Assembly: GCA_963676075.2 (NCBI GenBank)
Contig: CAXXNZ010000013.1
Coordinates: forward strand, 385,641-449,640
Reading direction: 5' to 3'
Source of the DNA: JAHJQZ01 sp963676075
GTDB lineage: Bacteria > Pseudomonadota > Alphaproteobacteria > Rhizobiales > Devosiaceae
Length of the DNA: 64,000 nucleotides
Part shown: positions 40,397-49,416 of the stretch, piece after piece
Layout: each line of letters opens with the position of its first letter
Position numbering within the stretch: position 1 is the first letter of the stretch
Translations under genes and position numbers: made by a program
Notes under the pieces: generated by a model
What the model saw: the letters and a program-made list of their open reading frames with translations, nothing else
The model's database searches: none
Told to the model about the DNA's origin: nothing

Positions 40397-41035
40397 ATGC
40401 GCGAACTTCAGATCGATGTCTTCGAAGATCCTGCCTGCCCCTGGTGCCTTGTCGGGCTGAAACGGCTAGACAACGCCGTCGCGGCCCTGGCCGATGATGT
40501 CGAAGTCAGCATCGTCCATCATCCCTTCCTGCTCGATCCCGAGGCCAGCGAACAGGGCGAGGATATCGTTGAGGTGCTGACGCGCAAATACGGGCAACCG
40601 CCCTTTGATGCCTGGGACCGTCTCGAAGCCGAGGCGAAAACGGCCGGGCTCGACCTCGACATGCGCAAGCAGAAGATGAGAGCCTGGAGTCAGCCTGCGC
40701 TGACGCTCATTGCTGCGGCCGCTGAAACCGGAACCCAGCACGAACTGGCGGTGGCGCTCGGGCGGGCCAATTACCTCGAAGCGCGCAACATTGCCGATCT
40801 CGACGTGCTGGCTGATATCGGGTCCCGGCATGGCTTCACCGAAACGGAAGCCCGCGCCATAGCCGGTGATCGCGCCCGCTACGATACTATCGTCGCCATG
40901 GCACAGGACGCCGCTCGCCACGGGATCTCTGGCGTGCCCTTTTTCATATTCGCAGGCAAATACGCCCTGTCGGGTGCGCAGCCGCAGGAGGTCTTCGCCG
41001 AGGCCTTTGCGCTGGCGCTCGGCGAAGCCGCCTGA
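40397..41035 (+). CDS. DsbA-family oxidoreductase (FrnE type)
   Basis: 212 residues, thioredoxin fold with an all-helical insertion. The active site C14-P-W-C17 (FEDPACPWCLVG) and the late cis-Pro segment ISGVPFFIFAGKYALSGAQP are both present. There is no signal peptide, so it is a cytoplasmic FrnE-like protein rather than a periplasmic DsbA. ATG 40397 directly precedes the first strand; earlier in-frame codons lie in the region after repeat copy A. FrnE proteins act as disulfide isomerases or in polyketide and oxidative-stress contexts; the role here is unassigned. Confidence 0.88.
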   Translation: MRELQIDVFEDPACPWCLVGLKRLDNAVAALADDVEVSIVHHPFLLDPEASEQGEDIVEVLTRKYGQPPFDAWDRLEAEAKTAGLDLDMRKQKMRAWSQPALTLIAAAAETGTQHELAVALGRANYLEARNIADLDVLADIGSRHGFTETEARAIAGDRARYDTIVAMAQDAARHGISGVPFFIFAGKYALSGAQPQEVFAEAFALALGEAA

Positions 41036-41041
41036 GCGTTT

Positions 41042-41512
41042 CTACTTAAGCGTCAGACTGGCCAGTCCGGCGGCGAAATTGAGCCCGGTCTGCGACTGTA
41101 CCGAGAAGGGCTGCAGCGCGAAGGACTTCTTCAGCCCGCCGATCAGCACATTGCCACCAAGCCCGACGCCGATCGTTGCCTCGCCGGTGGCTCCGATATA
41201 GGAGCCGGCCAGCGCATGGCTGGTGTACTGGGTATTGGCGGCGGCAAAGACCAGCCACTCGATATGGGTGTTTTCGGTCTTGCCGATATCGATGCCGATC
41301 TTGGTGATCTCGCCCGAATAGGATTCGGTCTGGCCGTTGTCGCGATGGAACGTGCAGCTCATCTTTTTCTGCGAACCGAGGATCATGCCGACACCGGCGG
41401 CGACGTTGCAGCTGAGCCGTCCGACCTGGACGCTGGCATCCTTGGCGCTGGCCGGCACGGATGCGGCGACAAGAGCGAGGGCGGCGAGGGCGCCGATGGC
41501 AAACTGTTTCAC
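41042..41512 (-). CDS. DUF992 exported protein
   Basis: 156 residues from a GTG start at 41512 with GGAGGAGAA just upstream. A signal peptide (VKQFAIGALAALALVAASVP, cleavage near ASA-KD) precedes the DUF992 core VGRLSCNVAAGVGMILGSQK and MSCTFHRDNGQTESYSG, which contains two Cys. The family is periplasmic and of unknown function, common in Rhizobiales. It converges on the DsbA-like gene with six bases between stops. Confidence 0.87.
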   Translation of the reverse strand: MKQFAIGALAALALVAASVPASAKDASVQVGRLSCNVAAGVGMILGSQKKMSCTFHRDNGQTESYSGEITKIGIDIGKTENTHIEWLVFAAANTQYTSHALAGSYIGATGEATIGVGLGGNVLIGGLKKSFALQPFSVQSQTGLNFAAGLASLTLK

Positions 41513-41840
41513 GATATGATTCTCCTCCAGAAGCGGGCGGCGGGTCGAACCCGGCCGGAGATGTGAGAACCATCCGGACGCGCGCGAGCACCGCAACAAC
41601 ACGTTTGCGAGCAGGCGCGAAAAATCGGGGGCAGGGCGCGCCAGGCTCGTTTCAGGCGCCACGGGTGATTCGTGGCACGCGCCAACGATGCGCCAGCCAT
41701 GCGGCGAAAAGAAGCCTTATGCAGCCTGCGACGGGCACTTTCGCTGGCCCACGTGCAAACGCCGCCCAAAAGGGCGGCGCATCATGCAACACATGCTGAT
41801 AACCGTCGAAACGGATGTCTTGTGTGATCGCGGGGCCGGA
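41513..41840. other. intergenic, rpsU 3' region
   Basis: Holds the upstream region of the DUF992 gene and, at 41760-41779, a CGCCGCCC-AAAA-GGGCGGCG hairpin 61 bases beyond rpsU that probably ends its transcript even though only three T residues follow it on the minus strand. Nothing else seen. Confidence 0.5.
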
Positions 41841-42065
41841 TTACCGGCCGCCGGGCGATGCCAGAAGACCCTCGCGCTGAGCGCGCTTGCGGGCGAGCTT
41901 GCGGGCGCGGCGAACGGCCTCGGCCTTCTGCCTTGCCTTCTTCTCGGACGGCTTCTCGTAGTAGTTCCGCAGCTTCATTTCGCGGAAAACGCCCTCGCGC
42001 TGAAGCTTCTTTTTAAGCGCGCGAAGCGCCTGATCCACATTGTTATCGCGAACGACTACTTGCAA
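41841..42065 (-). CDS. rpsU: 30S ribosomal protein S21
   Basis: 74 residues: MQVVVRDNNVDQALRALKKK, then QREGVFREMKLRNYYEKPSE and a Lys/Arg-rich tail, an exact S21 pattern. S21 acts late in 30S assembly and in mRNA binding near the anti-Shine-Dalgarno. The order purE-purK-rpsU on one strand is common in Rhizobiales. Confidence 0.96.
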   Translation of the reverse strand: MQVVVRDNNVDQALRALKKKLQREGVFREMKLRNYYEKPSEKKARQKAEAVRRARKLARKRAQREGLLASPGGR

Positions 42066-42242
42066 AGGTCAACCGCCCTTTCTCAGCATCTCTAAATGTT
42101 GCAAAACTGAAGCGGAGGGCATACCAACCCGCCGCGGCCGGCAGAACCGGCTGTCTAGGGGCGGCTCAATAACAAAAGCGCTGGTATTTGTCCACACCGG
42201 ACAGCGCGGCAAAATTCCCGAATCGGTGTTTTTTCGCTTCGG

Positions 42243-43325
42243 TCAGCGGAATCGTACCCTGTTGAGGTGTCCCATCTTGCGCCCGTCGCGTGCTTCGGCC
42301 TTTCCATAGACATGCGGCTGCTCGCCCGGAGCGAGCTTTTCGGCGACACCAAGCACCTCAGGTCCGACGAGATTGACCATCTCGATATCGCCGAGGCGCC
42401 GCGGATCGCCAAGCGGCCAGCCACAGATGGCGCGGATGTGCTGCTCGAACTGGTCGGTTACGCACACCGCTTCGGTCCAGTGCCCGGAATTGTGAACGCG
42501 CGGCGCAATCTCGTTGACCAGAAGGCGCGGTGTCGTCTCGCCCGGGACGACGAAGAACTCGACACCGAGCACGCCGACATAATCGAGCGCGGCGGCGATC
42601 GAGCCGGCGATGGCCCGTGCGGCATCGGCCGTCGTCTCGGGAATATCCGCCGGCACAGTGGACGTGTGCAGCATGTGGTTGCGATGGACGTTTTCGGCTG
42701 GATCGAAGGCGCGGATCTCGCCATCACGACCCCTGGCGACCACCACCGAGATTTCGCGCTCGAACGCGATCAGCTTTTCGAGCACCAGGCCGGTGCCGCC
42801 GAGTTCGGAAAAGGCAGGGCCGGCGTCGGCGGCGGCACGGATCATGCGCTGGCCCTTGCCGTCATAGCCGAGCCGCGCCGTCTTGAGTACGGCGGGAATG
42901 CCGATGTCGATAAGGCCCTGTTCGAAGTCGGTCAGCGAGTCGACGGCCTGCCAGGGCGCCACGGCGATGCCGGTTTCGCTGAGGAACTGTTTTTCGGCGA
43001 CCCGGTCCTGTGAAATCGCCAATGCCCGCGCGCCGGGCGCTACGGAGGTCAGCTTTGCAAGGAACTCCGCCGTCGCCATCGGCACGTTCTCGAATTCATA
43101 GGTGACGATATCAACCGATTTGGCGAAAGCGCCGAGCGCGGCTTCGTCGTCGTAGGCGGCGATTGTCTTGTGCGGGGTGACCTCGAAAGCAGGACTGTCG
43201 GGGTCGGGACAGAAGATATGGGTCTTCATGCCGAGCCGCGCCGCGGCGAGCGCCAGCATGCGGCCAAGCTGGCCGCCACCGAGAATGCCGACGGTCGCGC
43301 CGGACTTCAGCAAAACATCACTCAT
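42243..43325 (-). CDS. purK: 5-(carboxyamino)imidazole ribonucleotide synthase
   Basis: 360-residue ATP-grasp enzyme that carboxylates AIR to N5-CAIR in purine synthesis. The N-terminus TVGILGGGQLGRMLALAAAR, the ATP-grasp segments PAVLKTARLGYDGKGQRMI and the C-terminal EIAPRVHNSGHWTEAV are diagnostic. The start is ATG 43325, which overlaps the purE stop by eight bases; a longer frame upstream is only the purE antiframe. It is translationally coupled to purE. Confidence 0.96.
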   Translation of the reverse strand: MSDVLLKSGATVGILGGGQLGRMLALAAARLGMKTHIFCPDPDSPAFEVTPHKTIAAYDDEAALGAFAKSVDIVTYEFENVPMATAEFLAKLTSVAPGARALAISQDRVAEKQFLSETGIAVAPWQAVDSLTDFEQGLIDIGIPAVLKTARLGYDGKGQRMIRAAADAGPAFSELGGTGLVLEKLIAFEREISVVVARGRDGEIRAFDPAENVHRNHMLHTSTVPADIPETTADAARAIAGSIAAALDYVGVLGVEFFVVPGETTPRLLVNEIAPRVHNSGHWTEAVCVTDQFEQHIRAICGWPLGDPRRLGDIEMVNLVGPEVLGVAEKLAPGEQPHVYGKAEARDGRKMGHLNRVRFR

Positions 43326-43812
43326 CGTCGACCGGATAATCTGGAACTGCCTGTGTCTGGTTGGCGCGGAATTCGTCGAGCGCCGTGGCGATCTCCTCGT
43401 CGCTAAGCGCCAGGATCGATGCCGCCAGCAGCGCGGCGTTGGTGGCGCCGGCCCGGCCAATGGCCAGCGTGCCCACCGGAATGCCCGCCGGCATCTGCAC
43501 GATCGACAATAGCGAATCCTCGCCGCCGAGCGCGTGCGTCTCCGCTGGTACCCCGAGTACCGGCAGTGGTGTCATCGCCGCCACCATGCCGGGGAGGTGG
43601 GCGGCGCCGCCGGCCGAGGCGATGATGACCTTGAACCCGTAGTCGCGCGCCGAGCGGGCAAATTCATACATCCGGTCTGGCGTGCGGTGGGCGGAAACGA
43701 TGCGGGTTTCATAGTCGATCTTCAGCGCGTCCAGCGTTTCGGCGGCAAAGCGCATATGCGGCCAGTCGGACTGGCTGCCCATGATGATGGCGATCGGTGG
43801 AGAGCTTAACAC
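43318..43812 (-). CDS. purE: 5-(carboxyamino)imidazole ribonucleotide mutase
   Basis: 164 residues; converts N5-CAIR to CAIR. Class I PurE features: IAIIMGSQSDWPHMRFAAET, the SAHRTPDRM loop with the catalytic His, IIASAGGAAHLPGMVAAMTP and MPAGIPVGTLAIG. The start is GTG at 43812, with TGGGGA eight bases upstream. First gene of purEK. Confidence 0.96.
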   Translation of the reverse strand: MLSSPPIAIIMGSQSDWPHMRFAAETLDALKIDYETRIVSAHRTPDRMYEFARSARDYGFKVIIASAGGAAHLPGMVAAMTPLPVLGVPAETHALGGEDSLLSIVQMPAGIPVGTLAIGRAGATNAALLAASILALSDEEIATALDEFRANQTQAVPDYPVDDE

Positions 43813-44005
43813 GGCAATATCCCCAAATCAGTCGTGTGATCCTCTGGCTTATCGCATGATTTTTACGAGGATTGGAACGGGTCGGCGCATTTGAGCTGGA
43901 CACGGGGCCTGTCGCGCATCGACAAATGCCGGGCGATACGGGCCAGAGGAGATATGGGCCGCTACCCTATACAGCTCCTAAAGCATTGATTTGGAACGCC
44001 ACTAC

Positions 44006-44452
44006 ATGATGCACATCTCGGACATCACCGACAAACCGGGTTTCGCCGACATCGTTGCGGATCGCGGCTGGCACGCCTGGTGGACGCAAACCGATGTGAC
44101 GCGCGCCCAATACCGCGCCCGCCTTGATGCCGTATTTGCCGGCGACCCTATTCCGTTCGCGCTGGTCGCGCATGAGGGCGATACCTACGCCGGCTCGGTT
44201 CTGGTCATCGCAGACGATCTCAGTGCCCGTCCCGACTACACACCATGGATTGCCGCCCTATGGGTCGAACCCGAGCGGCGGCGACAGGGCATTGCCACGC
44301 AACTGCTCTCCGCTGCCCGGACGCAGGCGGCAGAGCGGGGGCACCGCACGCTGTATCTCTGTGCAAACCCGGACAAGACGCCGTTCTATCAGGCGCAAGG
44401 TTTCCGCCTCATCGAAACCGGTGTTTCCGGGCTCGATATTTTTCAGGGATGA
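44006..44452 (+). CDS. GNAT-family N-acetyltransferase
   Basis: 148 residues. The acetyl-CoA loop VEPERRRQGIATQLLSAARTQ is the R/Q-x-x-G-x-G/A motif, followed by LYLCANPDKTPFYQAQGFRL, the usual C-terminal part. The start ATG 44006 is used; ATG 44009 or a TTG at 43991 are possible. The substrate is unknown. Confidence 0.85.
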   Translation: MMHISDITDKPGFADIVADRGWHAWWTQTDVTRAQYRARLDAVFAGDPIPFALVAHEGDTYAGSVLVIADDLSARPDYTPWIAALWVEPERRRQGIATQLLSAARTQAAERGHRTLYLCANPDKTPFYQAQGFRLIETGVSGLDIFQG

Positions 44453-44480
44453 TCGCCAGTTAATCGCGGTGGTTGACGGC

Positions 44481-45059
44481 CTATTGCGGCGCGTTGTCGG
44501 CCTCGCCCGAGGTCGCCAGCGCAAGCGCCAGTGCGGTGCTGAGGGTGGCATGGGACATGTCGAGCGTCCTGTGGAAAATCTGCACTCTGTCGCGGCGCGG
44601 ATAGCGCAAGCGGTTGAACAGTGTGCTCCAGCTCCAGACGAACTCATTGCCGTCCATGGCACCGGGCGTCAGCCCGATGACGATGGTGCCACGTGACTTG
44701 CCGGGAATAACCAGCCGTTCGAGAAAGCCCGGCTCTGGTCCCTTGACCATCTCGATCCCGGACCACGGGAGCGGCGCGCTTGTCAGCCGCCGGTCCCACA
44801 GCCCCTCGGGTCCAATGCTCAGGATGGTCTGTGCGCCGGCGCGGACCATCTCGAAACCGGCAAACCCGAACCCGGCGGCGATGGCCAGGAACAATAACCC
44901 GATCAACACCTGCTGCATGCGCTCGTCCGGCTCGACATCAACCAGGCCGAAGACCATGCCGATGCCGCCATAGGCGAAAATCAGGAAGACGATGCCAAAT
45001 CCCAGCCGTGACAGCCGCGAATAGCGGCTGGTGAGTTCCGGGAACTTGGGTTCGCTCAT
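44481..45059 (-). CDS. hypothetical membrane protein, PH-like
   Basis: 192 residues. Two hydrophobic segments (RLGFGIVFLIFAYGGIGMVF and VLIGLLFLAIAAGFGFAGFE) are followed by a soluble part with GPEGLWDRRLTSAPLPWSGI, a bacterial PH-like/STM3941-type pattern, and by RTLDMSHATLSTALALALAT. The ATG overlaps the end of the DUF465 gene upstream, so the two are co-translated. Function is unknown. Confidence 0.75.
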   Translation of the reverse strand: MSEPKFPELTSRYSRLSRLGFGIVFLIFAYGGIGMVFGLVDVEPDERMQQVLIGLLFLAIAAGFGFAGFEMVRAGAQTILSIGPEGLWDRRLTSAPLPWSGIEMVKGPEPGFLERLVIPGKSRGTIVIGLTPGAMDGNEFVWSWSTLFNRLRYPRRDRVQIFHRTLDMSHATLSTALALALATSGEADNAPQ

Positions 45060-45277
45060 GCGATGATGTCGGGCAGCAGGATCTTTTCGATCTCGACGAT
45101 GCGGTCCTTGAGGGTGAGTTTTTTCTTTTTCAGCCGCTGGATTGTCATCTGTTCGGCGTTGCCGACGGTGTCGAGGGCGCGAATCGCCGCGTCGAGATCG
45201 GCGTGCTCCTGCCTTATTGTTGCCAACTCCAGACCAAGCTTGGCCCGCATATCCTCGTCGATCCGATACATATTCAT
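45056..45277 (-). CDS. DUF465 (YdcH-like) protein
   Basis: 73-residue helical hairpin: RQEHADLDAAIRALD then QRLKKKKLTLKDRIVEIEKIL, the DUF465 signature of a coiled-coil pair. It is the larger of two DUF465 genes lying back to back. No function is established. The ATG at 45277 or 45271 could start it. Confidence 0.9.
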   Translation of the reverse strand: MNMYRIDEDMRAKLGLELATIRQEHADLDAAIRALDTVGNAEQMTIQRLKKKKLTLKDRIVEIEKILLPDIIA

Positions 45278-45534
45278 CCGCCCGTCCGTTGGCCCGTCCG
45301 TCTCCCGATTCGAGAGCGAGCGGGTCCCTAATTATGAGGTTTTGACCCAGATTTCCACGGTTTGTGCGCCGTGGTCCTCCTCTTATTCCCGCTTGAATTC
45401 GCGCGAACAGCCCCGATCTTAACCCTTCGTTGGTCGCGTTTCATCCAGCATCAGCGTCGCGGCCCGATTGTGCATCGACAGGACGTGAAATTTTTGTGAC
45501 GATCACAGGTGCAAAGCAGCCGAAAGGAGTTGCC

Positions 45535-45711
45535 ATGACGACAGAAGGCCATATTTCCGCTCTCGAGCGGCGACACATGGAACTTGAGCAGATGATCGAG
45601 GAGGAACTGAACCACGTCTCAGCAGACGAAGAACGTCTCCGTTCGCTCAAGGTAAAGAAGCTGGAAGTCAAGGATGAGCTGACGCGAATGAAACGTCGCT
45701 ACGCTGCTTGA
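45535..45711 (+). CDS. DUF465 (YdcH-like) protein, short paralogue
   Basis: 58 residues: ISALERRHMELEQMIEEELN then RLRSLKVKKLEVKDELTRMK. AAAGGAG precedes ATG 45535 by seven bases. It is divergent from the 73-residue paralogue and followed by a strong terminator. Paired DUF465 genes are usual in Rhizobiales. Confidence 0.9.
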   Translation: MTTEGHISALERRHMELEQMIEEELNHVSADEERLRSLKVKKLEVKDELTRMKRRYAA

Positions 45712-45736
45712 TCGCAAGAAAGTCTAGAGATTTCGG

Positions 45737-45767
45737 AAAAGGCCGCCTCTCCCTTGGCGGCCTTTTT
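45737..45767 (+). terminator. terminator after the short DUF465 gene
   Basis: Stem AAAAGGCCGCC with GGCGGCCTTTT (45737-45747 and 45756-45766), eight-base loop, T-run to 45767; 25 bases after the stop. Confidence 0.93.
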
Positions 45768-45778
45768 CTATTTTTTCG

Positions 45779-45830
45779 GAGCACTTTCAAGAAAAGTGGG
45801 TACCACTTTTCTGGTTCGAAAGCGCGACCA
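45779..45830 (+). repeat. dispersed palindromic repeat, copy B
   Basis: Has the family core GTTCGAAAGCGCGACCACT and a perfect inner palindrome AGAAAAGTGG-GTA-CCACTTTTCT (arms 10 bases). Eight bases separate it from copy C. Confidence 0.75.
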
Positions 45831-45838
45831 CTAACGAC

Positions 45839-45892
45839 CAGAGCGTGTTCAGAAAAAGTGGGAACCGGCTTTTCGGTTCGAAAGCGCGACCT
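45839..45892 (+). repeat. dispersed palindromic repeat, copy C
   Basis: Same orientation as copy B and about 75% like it by eye: GAGCGTGTTCAGAAAAAGTG followed by GAACCGGCTTTTCGGTTCGA and AAGCGCGACC. Together B and C form a direct tandem in the gap between convergent genes. Confidence 0.75.
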
Positions 45893-45933
45893 CAAAAGCC
45901 CATCCGAATACCCTGCCGGCAGCGCAAGCGCGC

Positions 45934-46707
45934 TCAGGCCCCGCTCATCAGCCCGGTGGCCCCGTCGTACATCAGCTTGAGCGACAGCAGGAACACCAGC
46001 ACATAGGCGAGCTTGTAGAAGAACTCGACCGAGACACGCCGCACCAGATAGATGCCGAGCAGCATGCCGCCGATGGCGACCGGCACCAGCACGGCGGCGA
46101 GTTCGAGATTGGTCACTGACAACTGGCCGAGGAAGAAATAGGGGATGAGCTTGGCGACATTGACGCTGGCGAAGAACCAGGCGGTCGTTGCCGCATAGAC
46201 GGTGGGGCTGAGGCGCTGGGGCAGCACATAGACCTGATAGGGCGGGCTGCCGGAGTGGGACACAAAGCTCGTGAAGCCGCCCACAGCGCCCCAGAACACG
46301 CCCCAGGGCTTTGACGGCGGCTTGCCGATGATCTTCTTGCGGATCGGGAAACTGGCATCGAGGATGAAGACGAAGGATATGATGCCGATCAGTAAGAGCA
46401 CCATGTGATCGGACACAACTGCCGATGTCGCCCAGCCGAAGGCGATGCCGGTCATCGCGCCGGGCAACAGCACCTTGAGATTTTTCCAGTCCATGTCGCG
46501 CCGGTAGGCCCAGACGGCGAACCCGTCCATCACCAGCAGCAGTGGCAGCATCATGCCAGCTGCCTCGCGCGGCGCCATGACAAGCGTCAGCAGCGGCACG
46601 CCGACGACGCCGAGGCTACCGACCAGCCCGGACTTGGCGAGCGCAACGATGAAAACCGCCGAAACGGCGACGAGCCAGAAAACGGGATCGGTCATGAGGG
46701 GCATCAA
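45934..46707 (-). CDS. TSUP-family membrane transporter (TauE/SafE type)
   Basis: 257 residues with about eight hydrophobic segments in two halves; each half opens with a conserved Gly/Pro-rich motif (LVGSLGVVGVPLLTLVMAPR and VGGFTSFVSHSGSPPYQVYV). Members export sulfite, sulfoacetate or other small anions. Nothing nearby indicates sulfur metabolism, so the substrate is open. Confidence 0.87.
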   Translation of the reverse strand: MMPLMTDPVFWLVAVSAVFIVALAKSGLVGSLGVVGVPLLTLVMAPREAAGMMLPLLLVMDGFAVWAYRRDMDWKNLKVLLPGAMTGIAFGWATSAVVSDHMVLLLIGIISFVFILDASFPIRKKIIGKPPSKPWGVFWGAVGGFTSFVSHSGSPPYQVYVLPQRLSPTVYAATTAWFFASVNVAKLIPYFFLGQLSVTNLELAAVLVPVAIGGMLLGIYLVRRVSVEFFYKLAYVLVFLLSLKLMYDGATGLMSGA

Positions 46708-46829
46708 GGAGCCGGCGAGAGGAACGGAGGTTGCGAAAACGTCGCCGGTTATCTGCCGATATTTTCGTTAATACAAGAGCGGGCCGGCGCATCGGCGCAT
46801 ATGATGCCTCAAAACCGGCCGACCGGGGC

Positions 46830-48716
46830 CTAATCGCCGCGGGCCTGGGCCTCCTTTTCGATGTCGTCGGCTTCCGCCGGCCAGCTGGCCGCTTCGACGT
46901 CTTGCTTGGCGGCCAGTTCCGCCTGCATGACCGAATGCAGCGTCTCGCGCGCCTGCCTCAGGTAGGACACATAGGCGTCGTCGTCGTCACGCAGGGCGCG
47001 GGAGCTTTCCAGTAATTCGGTGTCGTGCCATTCGAAGGCCTTGGCGACGCGCTGGGCGCCGTGCGGCGAGTAGCCGAGTCCGACGAGCACTTTCGCCGCC
47101 AGCGCCAGCGAAGCGCGGAAGGTTTCGCGTTCGAACCCGTCGATGCCGAGATCCATCAGTTCGTAGGCGTGCACGCGGTCATAGGCGCGGGCATAGATCC
47201 TGGCCTGCGGAAAATGGCGTTGGATCATCTTGCAGATCTCGATGGAAATCTCGCGATCCTTGATGGTGACGACGATCAGGCGCGCTTCGTCGGCGCCTGC
47301 GGCTTCGAGCAGGTCGAGCCGGCGCACGTCGCCGTAGAAAACTTTCCAGCCGAACCGGCCGAGCAGTTCGCCCTGGGCCGGATCGTGATCGATCAGCGTC
47401 GTTTCGAACCCCTGGGCATGCAGCAAGCGGGCGATGATCTGGCCAAATCGCCCGTAGCCGAGCACCAGCACCTTCTGGCGCGTGTCGCCCATGTCGGGGA
47501 TGTCCGGCTCCTGCACGGGCCAGACAAGGCGCGGTGCGATCAGCTTGTCGAATGCAAGGATCAGCAGCGGCGTGATCGCCATCGACAGCGCGACGCAGAC
47601 ATTGAGCACGTCGGCAACGGGCTTGGACAGCGAGCCGGCGCCGGTCGCCACCTGGAACAGCACGAAGGCGAATTCGCTGCCCTGGGCCAGAAGCGTGGCG
47701 AACAGCAGCCTGTCGGCCAGGTGTAGGCGGAACATCGAGGCAATGGTGAACAGTACCCCCGCCTTAATCACCACCAGCCCGACAACGATCTGCAGGATGA
47801 GCAGCGGCGCCTGCATCAGCACCGAGAACCCGATCGACATGCCGACCGAGATGAAGAACAAGCCGAGCAGGAGGCCCTTGAACGGTTGGATGTCGCTTTC
47901 CAACTCGTGGCGGTATTCGCTGTCGGCCAGAATGACCCCGGCGAAGAAGGCGCCGAGCGCGTGGCTCAGCGATAGCCATTCCATCAAGAGCGCAGACCCG
48001 ATGACGACGAACAGCGCCAGCGCCGTGAAGATTTCGCGGATGCCGGCGCGGGCGACGTAATTCATCACCGGCCTGAGGATATAGCGTCCGGCAAGATACA
48101 TGCCGACAAAGGCGGTGATCATCTCCAGCGCCGGCACCCAGTTGGGGCCGTCGCCGCTGGCGGAATACCCCTCTGCCGCCAGAACGCCCGGCGACAGGTT
48201 GGCGACCGATAGCAACGGGATCAGCGCCAGGATCGGGATGACGACGATGTCCTGCATCAGCAGCACCGAAAAACTCGATCGCCCCGTATCGGTCTGGGTG
48301 ATGGAGCGCTCCGACATGATCTGCAACACGATCGCCGTCGAGCTGAGCGACAGCGCCATGCCGACGATCAGTGCCGTCTGCCAGGCAACACCGGCGAACA
48401 TGCTGGCGCCGGTGATGATTGCCGTGGTGACGACAACCTGCACGCCGCCCATGCCCAAAAGCCGCGTGCGCAACCGCCACAATTCGCTCGGCTGCATTTC
48501 GAGCCCGATCAGGAACAGCATCATGACGACGCCGAATTCGGAGAAGTGCAGGATCGTTGCCGGATCGGTGACGAACTTGAGGCCGTACGGGCCGATGGCG
48601 ATGCCGGCGACGAGATAGCCGAGCACCGAGCCGAGCCCGGTCAGCTTGGTCGCCGGCACCACGACAATGGCGGCGGCAATGAACACGAACACCGAAAGCA
48701 GCAGGTTACTATCCAT
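46830..48716 (-). CDS. Kef-type monovalent cation:proton antiporter (CPA2)
   Basis: 628 residues. About twelve transmembrane segments (up to residue 385; GVVMMLFLIGLEMQPSELWR and LSLSHALGAFFAGVILADSE are CPA2 motifs), then a RCK/TrkA-N domain with the nucleotide-binding VLVLGYGRFGQIIARLLHAQ. In E. coli such antiporters (KefB, KefC) expel potassium when electrophile-glutathione adducts appear. The partner oxidoreductase gene overlaps its start by eight bases, as in KefF-KefC loci. Confidence 0.92.
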   Translation of the reverse strand: MDSNLLLSVFVFIAAAIVVVPATKLTGLGSVLGYLVAGIAIGPYGLKFVTDPATILHFSEFGVVMMLFLIGLEMQPSELWRLRTRLLGMGGVQVVVTTAIITGASMFAGVAWQTALIVGMALSLSSTAIVLQIMSERSITQTDTGRSSFSVLLMQDIVVIPILALIPLLSVANLSPGVLAAEGYSASGDGPNWVPALEMITAFVGMYLAGRYILRPVMNYVARAGIREIFTALALFVVIGSALLMEWLSLSHALGAFFAGVILADSEYRHELESDIQPFKGLLLGLFFISVGMSIGFSVLMQAPLLILQIVVGLVVIKAGVLFTIASMFRLHLADRLLFATLLAQGSEFAFVLFQVATGAGSLSKPVADVLNVCVALSMAITPLLILAFDKLIAPRLVWPVQEPDIPDMGDTRQKVLVLGYGRFGQIIARLLHAQGFETTLIDHDPAQGELLGRFGWKVFYGDVRRLDLLEAAGADEARLIVVTIKDREISIEICKMIQRHFPQARIYARAYDRVHAYELMDLGIDGFERETFRASLALAAKVLVGLGYSPHGAQRVAKAFEWHDTELLESSRALRDDDDAYVSYLRQARETLHSVMQAELAAKQDVEAASWPAEADDIEKEAQARGD

Positions 48717-49260
48717 TGAACACCGCCCCGCTTTCGAGAACCTTGAGCCGGTTTCTCAGCTCTTCCGCGTGTTCGCCGAGCATCGAGTCGTCGGCATGTC
48801 GGGCCCGGTAGAACACCAGCGGTTCCTGCCATTCCATGCCGCAGAAATGGCCGATCTGCTCGAAGGGGAACAGGTATTCCTCGATCGGCTGGTTGTGGAT
48901 GCCACCCGGACGATAGGCATTGAGCCCCGAGCCGGTCGAGATCGACAACATGAAGGGCTTTCCCCGCAGCATGCGGCCCTCGCGGCCATAGGCCCAGCCG
49001 GCGATGAAGGTCCGGTCGATCCACTCCTTCAACAGACCGGGCGCTCCGTACCAGAAGAACGGGAACTGCAGCACCAGCGCCCCGGTCTGTTCGAGCAGCC
49101 GGCGCTCGCGGGCGCCGTCGATGAACAGGTCCGGATAGGTGTCGTAGATGTCGTGCACCACCACGCCCTCGATGTCGCGTGCCGTCGCAGCGAGCTTGCG
49201 GTTGGCCCGTGACGCCTTGAGATCGGGATGGGCAATGATGAACAGGACTGGTTTCGACAT
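48709..49260 (-). CDS. NAD(P)H-dependent oxidoreductase, KefF-like
   Basis: 183-residue flavodoxin-like quinone reductase. Elements are FIIAHPDLKASRANRKLAAT, VLQFPFFWYGAPGLLKEWID (substrate-site region) and GWAYGREGRMLRGKPFMLSI. ATG 49260 starts it; the longer upstream frame is not conserved. It overlaps the antiporter gene and should be its ancillary KefF/KefG-type subunit, needed for full channel activity and for reducing quinones. Confidence 0.9.
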   Translation of the reverse strand: MSKPVLFIIAHPDLKASRANRKLAATARDIEGVVVHDIYDTYPDLFIDGARERRLLEQTGALVLQFPFFWYGAPGLLKEWIDRTFIAGWAYGREGRMLRGKPFMLSISTGSGLNAYRPGGIHNQPIEEYLFPFEQIGHFCGMEWQEPLVFYRARHADDSMLGEHAEELRNRLKVLESGAVFNG

Positions 49261-49416
49261 TCGGTCCACGCGATATTTGTGCAAGCATGGCGTGATGTCG
49301 CCGTCTTCGCAACAGCCCTTGTACGACAGGCGTCCGGTCGGCGTGCCGCGCTTCCATCGAACCGGTTCGGCGCTTTTTGCCTTGTCGGCGTTGAGGCCCT
49401 GGCGTAATGGCGGGAC

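Noticed and set aside
45779..45892. CRISPR array
   Set aside because: Two similar units only, each itself palindromic and about 52 bases long, with no regular spacers and no cas genes in the window.
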